Assembly (NCBI GenBank): GCA_031268335.1
Contig: JAIRXG010000021.1
Location: 1-64,000 of the forward strand
Length of the DNA stretch: 64,000 bases
Direction of reading: 5' to 3'
Origin: Campylobacteraceae bacterium
GTDB lineage: Bacteria > Campylobacterota > Campylobacteria > Campylobacterales > Campylobacteraceae
Under the pieces are notes generated by a model, which saw nothing but the letters and a program-made list of their open reading frames with translations, did no database searches and was not told where the DNA came from. Shown here one piece after another: positions 49,123 to 58,565 of the stretch; positions within the stretch are counted from its first letter, which is position 1; each line of letters starts with the position of its first letter. The translations under genes were made by a program, and so were the position numbers.

Positions 49123-51386
49123 TAGCTCTCTCTTACCTTTTTGACTGCTTTTACGAGATTTTTAAGAGCAGGTACGACTTCGTTCCATTTTCTGGTTTTC
49201 AATCCGCAATCCGGATTTATCCAAAGTTTCTCTTTTGGGAAAATTTCCAAAAGCGCATTTATCTGATTTGTCATCTCCTCAATGCTGGGAATTCTGGGAG
49301 AGTGAATATCGTATATGCCAGGACCTATCTCTTGCTTGTAGCCAACTTCTTTAAATATTTTAAGTATTTTATTTCCAGCCCTTGCCGTTTCTATGGAAAT
49401 AACGTCGGCGTCCATAGCTTCAATAGTTCTTATGATATCGTTAAAGTTGCTGTAACACATGTGAGTGTGGATTTGCGTTTGAGCTTTTGCGCTGCTCACA
49501 GATAATTTAAATGCTTCTAACGCCCATTTTTCATACTCATCTTTCTTGCTTTTTCTCAAAGGATAACCCTCTTTAAAAGCGGCTTCGTCAACTTGAATGA
49601 TTTTGATGTTTGCATTTTGCAAGTCCGTTATCTCATCGTTCAACGCTAAAGCCAATTGTTTGGCGACATCTTTTTTAGCCAAATCATCCCTCACAAAAGA
49701 CCAGTTTAAAATGGTAACGGGTCCTGTTAACATTCCTTTTACGATTTTTGAAGTGCGAGATTTGGCATATGTTATCCATTTGACGCTCATGGGTTTTATT
49801 CTTGTGATGTCCCCAAACAATAACGGCGGTTTCACGCAACGGCTTCCGTAACTTTGCACCCAACCGTTTTGCGTAAATGCATAACCGTTGAGCTGTTCGC
49901 CGAAATATTCAACCATATCGTTTCTTTCAGGCTCTCCATGTACCAAAATATCAAGCCCAATCTCTTCTTGGATTTTTATGCATTCATCAATATATTTTTT
50001 GATGCCCTCTTCATACTCTTCTTGAGAAATTTTATTTTTCTTAAAATTACTCCTTAAATTTCTTAAATCATCCGTTTGAGGAAAAGAACCTATGGTGGTG
50101 GTGGCTAATGAAGGGTATTTCAAAATCTCCTTTTGTATCTTTATACGTTCTTCAAAGGGCAGCTCTCTTTTTTGACCTGTAAAAGATTTCAATCTCTCTT
50201 GCAAAGCGCTATTGTGAATTTTGGATGAGTTTTTTCGCGAGTGATTAGCCTTTGTATTTGCATTGAGCGAGATATTGTCTTTTTCAAGCAAAACGTCATT
50301 GTGAAATAGTTTTGAAATCAACGAAATTTCGTCAAGTTTTTCAAGCGCAAACGAAAGCCAATCTTTTACTTCGCTATCCAGTTTATCTTCGTATTTTAGC
50401 GAGTAGGGTACATGTAGAAGGGAACAAGAAGTTGAGACAATTATGCGCTCTTTTTGTACATTTGAAGTTATTTTGTCTAAAAGTTTAAGAGTGGCGTTTA
50501 TATCGTTTTTCCAAATGTTTCTTCCGTCCACCACGCCTGCAATTAGATATTTATCTTTGATATTTTTGATATTGTCAAAATTTTCTTTGCCGTAAACAAA
50601 ATCAAGTCCGATTCCCCAAATTTTAGTATTTGACAAAGCCTCAACTACATCTTCATCCACATAATCAAAATAGCTTGAAACTATAAGATTTAATTTCGGC
50701 GAAACTTGCGAGAGTTTTTCGTATGCGTTAAAAAGATAATTTTTTTGCTTATTGCTTAAATCCGTGACAATTACAGGTTCGTCAAATTGAATAAATACTT
50801 TTTCATCCAATGCGGCGATTTGTTCCAAAAGTTGCTCGTATACTTTCAAAATCGCGTCAAAGTGTTCGTACACATTGCTACCGTCCATGCTTTTTGACAG
50901 AGATAAAAATGTTATGGGACCGATGAGATTAATCTTTGGATTTATGCCAAACTCTTTTGCCTCTTTAAATTCCTCTATTATTTTGCGAGAATTTAGAGTA
51001 AAACGCGTGGATTTTGAAAGCTCAGGGACAATGTAGTGATAGTTGGTATTAAACCACTTTGTCATTTCCATAGCGACTCTTTTTTCATCTCCTCTTGCCA
51101 TTGCAAAATAGAGTTCCAATCCATCGCTTAATTTTGCAAATCTTTGCGGAATTGCACCAAGCAGTACGATAGTATCAAGCATTCCATCATAAAAACTAAA
51201 ATCGTTTGAACTTATCAAATCAATCCCTGCGTCTTCTTGATACTCTAAATTTCTAAGCCTTAATTCTTTGGCTTGTTTTTGCAGTTCGTCAGCGTCTATT
51301 TTGCCAGACCAAAATGCTTCAAGCGCAAATTTCAATTCTCTTTGTTGTCCAATTCTGGGAAATCCCACAATACTGTTTTTTATCAT
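49122..51386 (-). CDS. metE: Cobalamin-independent methionine synthase
   Basis: The product is about 754 residues, full length for MetE. The N-terminal barrel starts SIVGFPRIGQQRELKFALE. The C-terminal catalytic barrel holds the zinc ligands in HTHMCYSNF (His/Cys), SIETARA and NPDCGLKTR (Cys), with TIGSFPQTDDLR at its start. It transfers a methyl group from methyltetrahydropteroyltri-glutamate to homocysteine. The start is ATG 51386 with AAGGAT; the TTG just before it is less likely. A 400-base leader upstream may be regulatory. Confidence 0.97.
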   Translation of the reverse strand: MIKNSIVGFPRIGQQRELKFALEAFWSGKIDADELQKQAKELRLRNLEYQEDAGIDLISSNDFSFYDGMLDTIVLLGAIPQRFAKLSDGLELYFAMARGDEKRVAMEMTKWFNTNYHYIVPELSKSTRFTLNSRKIIEEFKEAKEFGINPKINLIGPITFLSLSKSMDGSNVYEHFDAILKVYEQLLEQIAALDEKVFIQFDEPVIVTDLSNKQKNYLFNAYEKLSQVSPKLNLIVSSYFDYVDEDVVEALSNTKIWGIGLDFVYGKENFDNIKNIKDKYLIAGVVDGRNIWKNDINATLKLLDKITSNVQKERIIVSTSCSLLHVPYSLKYEDKLDSEVKDWLSFALEKLDEISLISKLFHNDVLLEKDNISLNANTKANHSRKNSSKIHNSALQERLKSFTGQKRELPFEERIKIQKEILKYPSLATTTIGSFPQTDDLRNLRSNFKKNKISQEEYEEGIKKYIDECIKIQEEIGLDILVHGEPERNDMVEYFGEQLNGYAFTQNGWVQSYGSRCVKPPLLFGDITRIKPMSVKWITYAKSRTSKIVKGMLTGPVTILNWSFVRDDLAKKDVAKQLALALNDEITDLQNANIKIIQVDEAAFKEGYPLRKSKKDEYEKWALEAFKLSVSSAKAQTQIHTHMCYSNFNDIIRTIEAMDADVISIETARAGNKILKIFKEVGYKQEIGPGIYDIHSPRIPSIEEMTNQINALLEIFPKEKLWINPDCGLKTRKWNEVVPALKNLVKAVKKVRES

Positions 51387-51389
51387 CAA

Positions 51390-51790
51390 TTTATCCTTTA
51401 CATGTAATGAAATTTATTTGAAAAAAATGAATAAAGCAAAGTTTTGGAGGGTGAATACCGGAACGGCGAAAACCATAATATAAGCGGTTATAAAATTTAT
51501 GAAAAGCTTTTTTTGTTTTTAAAACTTTTTGTACGCGTTTTAAAAAAGAGCAAATAAAATAATATAAATTTTGAGAGTCAAGCAGACTTTCACATTCTGT
51601 CGGTGGGTCATTTTTGCCGCTTGATTCTTTGTCTTTATTTGTTTTGGTAAAAAATAGACATATGCTTACGAGCGTGCTGTGAAGTTTGGCGGCGCAACTA
51701 TGCGCTTGTATGGAAGATAGCGTGAAGTATTTTTTGCCAAAACCTTTAGGTCTAACCAAGAACGAACCCTTTGTAAATTTAATCGTGATA
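51390..51790 (-). promoter_or_regulatory. Possible structured leader of metE
   Basis: On the minus strand a TAATAT box near 51790 is followed by about 400 bases with several stems, for example GCGCA/TGCGC near 51700 and TCAAGC/GCTTGA spanning about 51575-51625. No protein is recognisable in the open frame covering it. MetE leaders in other bacteria often hold cobalamin or SAM riboswitches, but I cannot match either consensus, so the nature of the leader is uncertain. Confidence 0.3.
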
Positions 51791-51831
51791 TTAGCAGGAT
51801 TTCACTTAAACGAGTATTTTGATATAAATAG

Positions 51832-51837
51832 TATAAT
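51832..51837 (+). promoter_or_regulatory. -10 box for UvrD-like helicase gene
   Basis: TATAAT in AATAGTATAATTAG with a T-rich upstream stretch, 70 bases before the start codon. Confidence 0.5.
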
Positions 51838-51906
51838 TAGAAAATTTCTTGAGATTTAATCATTATTTTGATACCCTCCCGTTTTTAGAAAATTTATAGG
51901 AACATA

Positions 51907-53940
51907 ATGCCTCTTTCGCGATTAAACCCAGAACAGTTAAGCGCTGCTACCGCGCCTTTCGGACACAATCTTATCATTGCAAGCGCCGGTACGGGCAAAA
52001 CTTCTACGATTGTTGCGAGAATCGCCTACCTTTTGCAAAAAGGCATAAAACCGGAAGAGATTTTACTGCTCACATTTACCAATAAAGCAGCGAATGAGAT
52101 GATAGAAAGAATCGCGCGTTTTTTTGATAATGAAACCGTAAAAAAGATAGAAGCCGGCACATTTCACGCCATAAGCTATAAATTGTTGAAGAAAATTGAT
52201 AAAAAAATTACTTTGAAACAACCGAAAGAATTGAAAATATTGCTCAAAACCATACATGCAAAGAGGCGGTTTGACCATATAGACGCTACTGTTAAGCCAT
52301 ATCAATCTTCATATTTGTACGACCTTTTTTCTCTATATCAAAACTCTGAAATCAACCTCTCCTTTAGTGAATGGCTTGAAAAAAATGAGAGCGAGCATGG
52401 CGCATATTTTGATATTTATGAAGATATCTTAGAAGAGTTTCAAGAGGAGAAGAGGGCATTTTCATATGTGGATTTTAATGATTTGCTGGTTTTGCTGAGA
52501 AATGAATTGCAAAACACTAATAATGGTCTGGTTTTCAAAGAGATTTTAATAGACGAATATCAAGATACGAATACCCTTCAAGGCTCTTTGATAAAAGCTT
52601 TTACATGTAATAGCATATTTTGCGTTGGAGACTATGACCAGAGTATTTACGCATTTAACGGAGCAAATATAAAAATAATCGGTACATTTAAAGAGCGCTA
52701 CTCAGATGCTAGCATATTTACTTTGGATAAAAATTACAGATCTTCGCATATGATTTTATCTTTGGCGAACAAAGTGATAGAGAAAAATCCGCGTCTTTAT
52801 CCTAAAGAACTCAAAGTAACAAGAGAGGGCGAATTTGAAGCTCCCAGACTGCTTGTTTATAATGAGCTTTTTGAGCAATATCAATCCATAGCAAGCAATA
52901 TTAGCCGCTCACACAATGTGCACGGCGAGATAGCGGTAATTTTTAGAAATAATTCAAGCGCTGATGGAATTGAGGCGAGTTTGAGAGAATTTGATATCAA
53001 ATGCAAACGAAAAGGGAGCAATAGTTTTTTTGATTCACGCGAAGTCAAAGCGATACTGGATTTGGTAAGTTTATTTATAAATCCAAAAGATATGATGGCG
53101 TTTATTCATATTTTTGAATATGCAAAAGGTATTGGGGCGGCATTGTCAAAAGAACTTTTTGACGCGCTTTTGGAGATTGGCGGCGGAGACATCAAAGAAG
53201 CGTTTTTTAAGCCCAAAGATATAGAAAATCCATTTAAAAAAAGAGTTAAAAATTCTCAGCTTGGCTTATTTGATGATTTGCATGAAATCGGAAGTGTAGG
53301 GCGGTTTTATTCGTTTGGTTTTGATGAGGTTTTTTTATCAAATCCTGTTTTGAAAAATTCGCATTTAAGCGAAGAGGGCGCTAAATTTATATACGGTTTT
53401 TATAAGTTTTTGAAAGATAGCAAAACTGTAAAACTGCCCGCAAGTTTAGTAGAACACGCGATAAACTCACATGTATTTGAAGATATTGTGAATTTTTTGG
53501 CAAAAAAAAGAGGAACACTGAAAGATGGGAACGTTGATAAGAGGCTTGTTGACGAAGCCAAAGAGAGAATAATGAGAAAAGCTTGGCTGCTTAGGGATTT
53601 GGCTAAAAATTACAATGATGTATTTGGATTTTTAAATGCTTTAACGCTTGGCAGCAGCGAGATGAGCGAAGGAGAGGGGGTAAATCTTTTGAGTATTCAT
53701 GCGAGCAAAGGACTTGAATTTAAAGAGGTTTACATTGTGGATTTGATGGACGGACGATTTCCAAATAGAAAACTTATGAATATGGGCGGCGGAAGTCTTG
53801 AAGAGGAGAGAAGACTTTTTTATGTAGCGACCACAAGAGCAAAAGATAAGCTTTTTTTATCATTTGCGAAGTATGATAAAATCAAAAAAATAAGTTATCT
53901 GCCCTCACAATTTTTAAATGAAGCGGGATTTGCAAGCTGA
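51907..53940 (+). CDS. UvrD/Rep-family ATP-dependent DNA helicase
   Basis: The protein has 677 residues of superfamily 1A. Motif I is IASAGTGKTSTI, Ia LLTFTNKAANEM, II LIDEYQDTN, III VGDYDQSIYAFNGA, IV region KNYRSS, V LLSIHASKGLEFKEVY and VI EERRLFYVATTRAK. It translocates 3' to 5' on single-stranded DNA and serves repair or replication restart. It is shorter than E. coli UvrD (720), without the C-terminal UvrB-binding tail. The stop codon lies within its terminator stem. Confidence 0.94.
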   Translation: MPLSRLNPEQLSAATAPFGHNLIIASAGTGKTSTIVARIAYLLQKGIKPEEILLLTFTNKAANEMIERIARFFDNETVKKIEAGTFHAISYKLLKKIDKKITLKQPKELKILLKTIHAKRRFDHIDATVKPYQSSYLYDLFSLYQNSEINLSFSEWLEKNESEHGAYFDIYEDILEEFQEEKRAFSYVDFNDLLVLLRNELQNTNNGLVFKEILIDEYQDTNTLQGSLIKAFTCNSIFCVGDYDQSIYAFNGANIKIIGTFKERYSDASIFTLDKNYRSSHMILSLANKVIEKNPRLYPKELKVTREGEFEAPRLLVYNELFEQYQSIASNISRSHNVHGEIAVIFRNNSSADGIEASLREFDIKCKRKGSNSFFDSREVKAILDLVSLFINPKDMMAFIHIFEYAKGIGAALSKELFDALLEIGGGDIKEAFFKPKDIENPFKKRVKNSQLGLFDDLHEIGSVGRFYSFGFDEVFLSNPVLKNSHLSEEGAKFIYGFYKFLKDSKTVKLPASLVEHAINSHVFEDIVNFLAKKRGTLKDGNVDKRLVDEAKERIMRKAWLLRDLAKNYNDVFGFLNALTLGSSEMSEGEGVNLLSIHASKGLEFKEVYIVDLMDGRFPNRKLMNMGGGSLEEERRLFYVATTRAKDKLFLSFAKYDKIKKISYLPSQFLNEAGFAS

Positions 53941-53966
53941 TAAAAAAGTCTTATCACTACTTTTTT
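53938..53966 (+). terminator. Terminator of UvrD-like gene
   Basis: TGATAA (53938-53943, containing the stop codon) pairs with TTATCA (53951-53956), followed by CTAC and six T residues. Confidence 0.6.
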
Positions 53967-54112
53967 AGGCGATTTGCAGGCTGATAAGAATTTGCTTGCT
54001 TTTTGTTATTTCCCGCACCCCCTTTCGTCATTTCCACGCGAGCAAAGAGTTTTTCAAAAAAACTAAGAGGCGTGCGATACGGCGTTAAGTCGTAACGAGC
54101 TCGGAATACCTT

Positions 54113-54310
54113 TCCGTCATTGCGAGGAATGAAATGACGAAGCAATCCAGCAATACGAAGTGTTTAATACTTTAGATTTTTAATCCGATTTGTTTTTTGA
54201 ATGAATTTAAGATACCAACCGTTTTTGATAATTTTTCCGGATTGCCATGCCGTAAGCGGCTCGTAATGACGGAGGAAAAAGGGTTGTCACGCTGAGCTCG
54301 CAATGATGGA
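54113..54310. repeat. Cluster of palindromic CGTCATTGCGAG-type repeats, left of GLUG lipoprotein
   Basis: One unit at 54115-54150 begins CGTCATTGCGAGGAATGA and continues AATGACGAAGCAATCCAG; its ends CGTCATT/AATGACG are inverted repeats. A second, opposite unit runs 54239-54272 (GGATTGCC...AATGACGG) and a partial one lies at 54286-54309. Similar GTCATT...GCAATCC elements are spread through many bacterial genomes. The remainder of 53967-54506 has no gene apart from the leader of the lipoprotein. Confidence 0.75.
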
Positions 54311-54506
54311 TAAGGAAATCCCCAATCCCCAACAATCAGGTTACCTGCTTTTTGAAAAAACAGTTTCAAACTTCAAATCCTCCCAATCTTTTCTTATTTT
54401 TTTTAAAATAAATAGTAAAAATATACATTTTCTTAAGGTGATTTTTATAGCATTTCATATAGTATTCGTATCAATAATCAATATCAAATTAAAAAAAGGA
54501 GTTCAC

Positions 54507-56482
54507 ATGCTGTTTGCTATGGCAAATTCTCAATTGTCTGATAAATCGTTTCAGACTAATGTTCAAGTTTTAGATTTGTTTAAGTTTAAAGCGTTCTCTC
54601 TCTCTCTCTCTCTCTAGTTCAGATAATAAAGCTTTTATTTTTCTTAAGCGTTTTCTTTCTGTTTGTCGGATGCGGAGGCAGTGGAGGTTCTAATAATAAC
54701 GGAGTCGGTGATACAACCATTACAAATGCTGCAACGCCCGTTATAAATACTCAGCCTTCAGGTTCAACTTATACCAAAGGCGATACTTCAATACCTCTTA
54801 GCATAATTGCAACTGTAAGCGATGGAGGAACTTTAACTTATCAATGGTATTCAAACAGTGTGAACCAAAACAGTGGAGGAACTCTTATATCGGGAGCTGC
54901 AAGTTCATCTTATACTCCTTTAACTGCTGACGCTGGAACTGTATATTATTACGCGGTTGTTATTAATGCAAACGATAATGTCAACGGTGTTCAAACCGCA
55001 AGCGTTGCAAGCAGTACGGTTGAGATTGTTGTTAACGCGCCTCCAGTAACTTATGCTATTGGGTTTTATGATGAAAATTTAAGTTTTATAGAATCCGTAT
55101 CGTTACAGGAAGGCAATATCAATCCTTCAAATATAAAATCAGGTTCGTGGTACAAAAAAGGAGAAAATACGCCGTTAGTATTTTTCTATCTTGACAGCGA
55201 TATCAATCTTTATGCTATAGCAAATGTTAAAGAGATTATTACTCAGGAAGATTTAAATAATGTAAGAACTGATTTGAGCGGTAAGTATATTCTTTTAAAC
55301 GATATAGAGCTTAACGCAACAGATGGAGCGGCAGGATTTGACAGTGGAGGCTGGCAAAACATAGGCAGTAGTATTAACGTATGCTTTTCAGGTCTTTTCA
55401 ACGGCAATAACCACACGATAAGCAATCTTCAGATAAACAGAACTACCGATTATGTCGGTCTTTTTGGAATCATTCGCGGCGCTAATGTTAAAAATATCAG
55501 AGTTTGGGGCAATATAAAAGGAGCCGGATATGTCGGAGGTATAACGGGAAGGGTTCACTCCTCAAATCTCACAAACGCTTATTTTAAAGGAAATGTTGTC
55601 GGAACAAGCAGTGGTGTAGGAGGCATAGCGGGATATAATACCGACGGCGGTACTGTCTCACACTCTTTCTCCGAAGGAACTGTTAGCGGAGCAGGCAGTG
55701 TCGGGGGCATAGTAGGATACAACTCCGCAAGCATTGAGCGCTCTCACTCTTCTGCAAACCTCAGCGGCACAACCAATGTCGGCGGTATAGTAGGGTATCA
55801 TATCAGTAGCGCTATTATCAAAAACAGTTATTTCGCAGGAAATGTCAATGCCTCAGGCGAGAATGTCGGAGGTATAGCGGGACGCTCTCAGGACTCTGCG
55901 GTTGAAAACAGTTATTCTACGGGAAATGTCAGCAGTACAAGTCAAAATGTCGGCGGTATAATAGGATATAATTATACCTATTCATCAATCAAAAACAGTT
56001 ACTCTGCGGGAACTATCAGCGGAACAAACCGTATCGGCGGTATAGCAGGATATACCAATGGTGCTAGAAACGTTACCAACACTTACTCTACGGCAATTGT
56101 AATCGGCAGCGGAAATAATGTCGGAGGCATAACGGGATACATTTCAAACATTAGTCCTGTTTCAAACAATGTCGCCCTCAATCCTTCCATTAACGGAACA
56201 AGCGCCGTAAGCCGTATCGGGTCTTTTGCTAGCGGAACATTATCAAACAATTTTGCATCGGATGATGTATTGGTAAATGGCAGTACCGTAACGGGAGACG
56301 ATGGAAGCGGAGTTAATGGTATAGACAAAACTATCGCAGAGTTAAAAACTGAGACGACTTACTCCGATTCTATAACCAACGGCGGTCTTGGATGGAGTTT
56401 TGGAAATGACGATGAAAATCCTTGGAAAATAGACCTAAATAAAAACGATGGACTTCCATATCTTTATTGGCAGGAGTTGTAA
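54507..56482 (+). CDS. Phase-variable lipoprotein with Ig-like domain and GLUG repeats (out of frame here)
   Basis: An ATG at 54507 with AAGGAG six bases upstream opens a 36-codon frame that stops at TAG 54615-54617, immediately after a (TC)10 tract. From the tract onward another frame is open for over 1.8 kb. It encodes VQIIKLLFFLSVFFLFVGC (hydrophobic signal with lipobox cysteine at 54671), a GGSGGS linker, an Ig-like domain (TYQWYSNS ... TVYYYAVV) and about eight GLUG motifs (VGGIAGYN..GGTVSHSFSEG pattern), ending YLYWQEL. Losing one TC unit or gaining two joins start and body. As sequenced it is off. Such GLUG proteins are surface adhesins or polysaccharide-associated proteins; function is inferred. 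An internal GTG at 54860 could only give a signal-less fragment. Confidence 0.82.
54595..54614. repeat. (TC)10 simple sequence repeat in the lipoprotein leader
   Basis: Ten uninterrupted TC units lie between the start codon and the signal sequence, encoding SLSLSL in frame. They are followed by TAG in the start-codon frame. The tract has the length and position of contingency loci. Confidence 0.9.
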
Positions 56483-56496
56483 GACTCTTGTCGGCG

Positions 56497-56527
56497 CGTA
56501 AGGCGCTAGTCACCGCCTTACGTTTTT
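56497..56527 (+). terminator. Terminator of GLUG lipoprotein gene
   Basis: CGTAAGGCG (56497-56505) pairs with CGCCTTACG (56514-56522) and is followed by five T residues, 14 bases after the stop. Confidence 0.85.
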
Positions 56528-56552
56528 GCGTTAAAGAGGTAAATGAAAAATC

Positions 56553-56577
56553 AAGGCGGCAAACACCGCCTTTTTGT
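56553..56577 (+). terminator. Second terminator-like hairpin
   Basis: AAGGCGG/CCGCCTT with a CAAACA loop and a T-run following directly. It may back up the first terminator. Confidence 0.6.
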
Positions 56578-56639
56578 TTTGCATAAGAAGCGGCAAGGCG
56601 CAAATGTGAGCAAGACTTCTTTTTGTCATTTTCTCCTCT

Positions 56640-56990
56640 GTGTCATTGCAAGAAATGAAATGACGAAGAATTATCAAAAATAGTTGACATTTTAAATTCA
56701 TTCAAAAAAACAAGAACTTGTGATTTTAAAACTTTTAAGTATGAACACTTCGCGTTGCCGGATCGCTGCGTCAGTCGCTTTGTTCCTTCCTATCAATTAC
56801 GAAGGGTGACGCAGGAATGACGAAGAGAGTAGATTGCTTTGTTGTGCTTTGCATTCCTTGCAATAACGACTCAACACTCGTGTGGGTAGGTAATGTTTTT
56901 GGATTCCAGTCCGAGCGGGAATGACGTATTGGTGAGCGAATTACTACTTGAAACAGGAATGACAGAGAGAAGCGGAGATGACATAAGAGA
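56640..56990. repeat. Cluster of palindromic CGTCATT-type repeats, right of GLUG lipoprotein
   Basis: Degenerate units occur at 56642-56664 (GTCATTGCAAGAAATGAAATGAC), 56750-56830, 56832-56870 (minus orientation: GATTGCTTTGTTG...TTGCAATAACG) and 56900-56926 (GGATTCCAGTCCGAGCGGGAATGACG). They belong to the same general class as the left cluster and occupy most of the 730-base gap before the nickel operon. No gene is visible between them. Confidence 0.65.
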
Positions 56991-57157
56991 GGAAGGCGGA
57001 ATAGCAGAGGAAATATCCTAACTTTTTAAGGGGAATATCATCGGCAATTACCAATATTGAGCCGCCATAAAAGCATTACAACAAAAAAGTCGTTAAACGC
57101 ATAATCAGCAACCAAATTTTAGTAATATTTTTTTATTAAATTTCATAAGCGTAGATT

Positions 57158-57178
57158 TATTATATAAGTGCAATAATA
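57158..57178 (+). promoter_or_regulatory. Dyad upstream of nickel/cobalt transporter operon
   Basis: TATTAT-N9-ATAATA lies about 40 bases before the first gene. Epsilonproteobacterial NikR and Fur sites are AT-rich dyads of this kind, but the spacing does not exactly fit the known NikR consensus, so the regulator is uncertain. Confidence 0.35.
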
Positions 57179-57216
57179 CCAAATTTATTTTGATATTATT
57201 TAATAGGAGTATCTAT

Positions 57217-57966
57217 ATGAAAGTATTATTGCTTGTTTTGTTTTTTATTTCATCGGCATTTGCACATTTTCAAACTATTATCGTTGATAAAAGCGTTCTT
57301 GAACAAGAGGATGGAAATGAAATTAACATAGTTTATGAGTTTACTCACCCATTTGAGCAAGAACTTATGAATATGGTTAAACCGCAAGAAGCCGGCGTTT
57401 TTGTTGACGGTAAAAAAATATCGTTGCTCAATATTTTAAAATCTTCCTCAAAAAAAGACAAATTAACCGTTTGGAACGCAAAATATACCGTAAAAGAGCC
57501 CGGAGTTTATCAATTTTACGTTGACCCCGCGCCATATTTTGAACCTGCGGAAGATAAGTTTATCAGACATCAAACAAAAACGATAGTGGATGCTTTTGGT
57601 TCAAGCGAGGGCTGGGATGAGCCTATAGGATTGAAGGCTGAGATTATCCCTTTGTCTCGTCCATATTCTTTGTATACTGGAAATATATTTAGCGCTCAAG
57701 TGCTTTATAAGGGCAAGCCTGTGGCAAATGCCGAGATAGAGATAGAGTTTTATAACATAAAAGGTTTAAAAGCTCCAAACGACATGTATGTTACGCAAGT
57801 GATAAAAGCCGATCAAAACGGAGTTTTTCATGCAGCGCTTCCTTTTGAGGGGTGGTGGGGATTTGCCGCGCTTATAGATGACGACCAAAGTATAAAAAAA
57901 GACGGCAAAGAGTATCCCGTAGAGCTTGGAGCTGTGCTTTGGCTGAAAACCGAGAGCGTTAAATAA
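57217..57966 (+). CDS. DUF4198 periplasmic component of nickel/cobalt ECF transporter (NikK-like)
   Basis: The product is about 249 residues. The start is ATG 57217 with a TAGGAG RBS. A signal peptide ([16 protein letters not shown]) leads to a mature N terminus [14 protein letters not shown]; a histidine right after cleavage suits metal binding. The DUF4198 beta-sandwich pattern [18 protein letters not shown] and [19 protein letters not shown] is typical of NikK/CbiK-type subunits found with CbiMQO in Campylobacterota and Deltaproteobacteria. The stop overlaps the next start (TAATG). Confidence 0.85.
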   Translation: MKVLLLVLFFISSAFAHFQTIIVDKSVLEQEDGNEINIVYEFTHPFEQELMNMVKPQEAGVFVDGKKISLLNILKSSSKKDKLTVWNAKYTVKEPGVYQFYVDPAPYFEPAEDKFIRHQTKTIVDAFGSSEGWDEPIGLKAEIIPLSRPYSLYTGNIFSAQVLYKGKPVANAEIEIEFYNIKGLKAPNDMYVTQVIKADQNGVFHAALPFEGWWGFAALIDDDQSIKKDGKEYPVELGAVLWLKTESVK

Positions 57967-58556
57967 TGCATATAAGCGAAGGCGTTTTAGAACCTAAGAT
58001 TTTGATTGCAGGGGCGGTTATTTCAGCGGCTGTTACAATATATGCTTTAAAAATTTTAAAAGGCGAAGATATACCGAAAGTCTCCGCCTTTTCCGCACTA
58101 TTTTTTTTAGCTTCGTTTATACATATTCCCATAGGCATTACATCTGTGCATTTAATATTAAACGGGATAGTTGGAGCGGTTTTGGGAGTGAGAGCATTTG
58201 TTGCGATTTTTGTCGCATTATTGTTGCAAGGACTTTTATTCGGATATGGCGGCATGACGACGCTTGGTATAAATCTTTTTACTCTTGCTACACCCGCTCT
58301 TGTTGGTTATTGGCTTTTCAGTATTCGCTACAAAAGAGTATGGCAAAAGCAGATTGTTTGGTTTTTAGTAGGGTTTTTGCCTATCGTTTTTGGGGCATTG
58401 CTTTTATCTTTTATTTTATCTTTAAATGGCGAAGGGTTTTTGACCGCGGCTAAAATCGCATTTTTGGCACATGTACCCATAATGTTTATAGAGGGAATTA
58501 TTACTCTTTTGACTTTAAGTTTTATTGAAAAAGTCAAACCATCTTTTCTAAAATAA
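57966..58556 (+). CDS. cbiM: Nickel/cobalt ECF transporter substrate-specific membrane protein CbiM/NikM
   Basis: The protein has 196 residues. It begins MHISEGVL; the invariant Met1-His2 N terminus coordinates the metal ion in this family. Six membrane helices follow with SFIHIPIGITSVHLILNGIVGAVLG, the metal-site histidine region. It determines specificity for Ni2+ or Co2+; sequence alone does not settle which. Neighbouring genes supply all other subunits (K, L-like, Q, O). Confidence 0.95.
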   Translation: MHISEGVLEPKILIAGAVISAAVTIYALKILKGEDIPKVSAFSALFFLASFIHIPIGITSVHLILNGIVGAVLGVRAFVAIFVALLLQGLLFGYGGMTTLGINLFTLATPALVGYWLFSIRYKRVWQKQIVWFLVGFLPIVFGALLLSFILSLNGEGFLTAAKIAFLAHVPIMFIEGIITLLTLSFIEKVKPSFLK

Positions 58557-58565
58557 GGACAATTC

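Noticed and set aside
51391-51759. 122-codon minus-strand frame upstream of metE
   Set aside because: There is no start signal, the composition is unlike neighbours, and no domain is recognisable; it lies in the probable metE leader.
51390-51790. Cobalamin riboswitch call for the metE leader
   Set aside because: The B12-box consensus is not present in a form I can defend; kept only as an unspecified structured leader.
54303-54506. Upstream extension of the lipoprotein leader frame to 54303
   Set aside because: It runs through repeat-rich DNA without an RBS; the ATG at 54507 has a strong RBS and is the plausible start.
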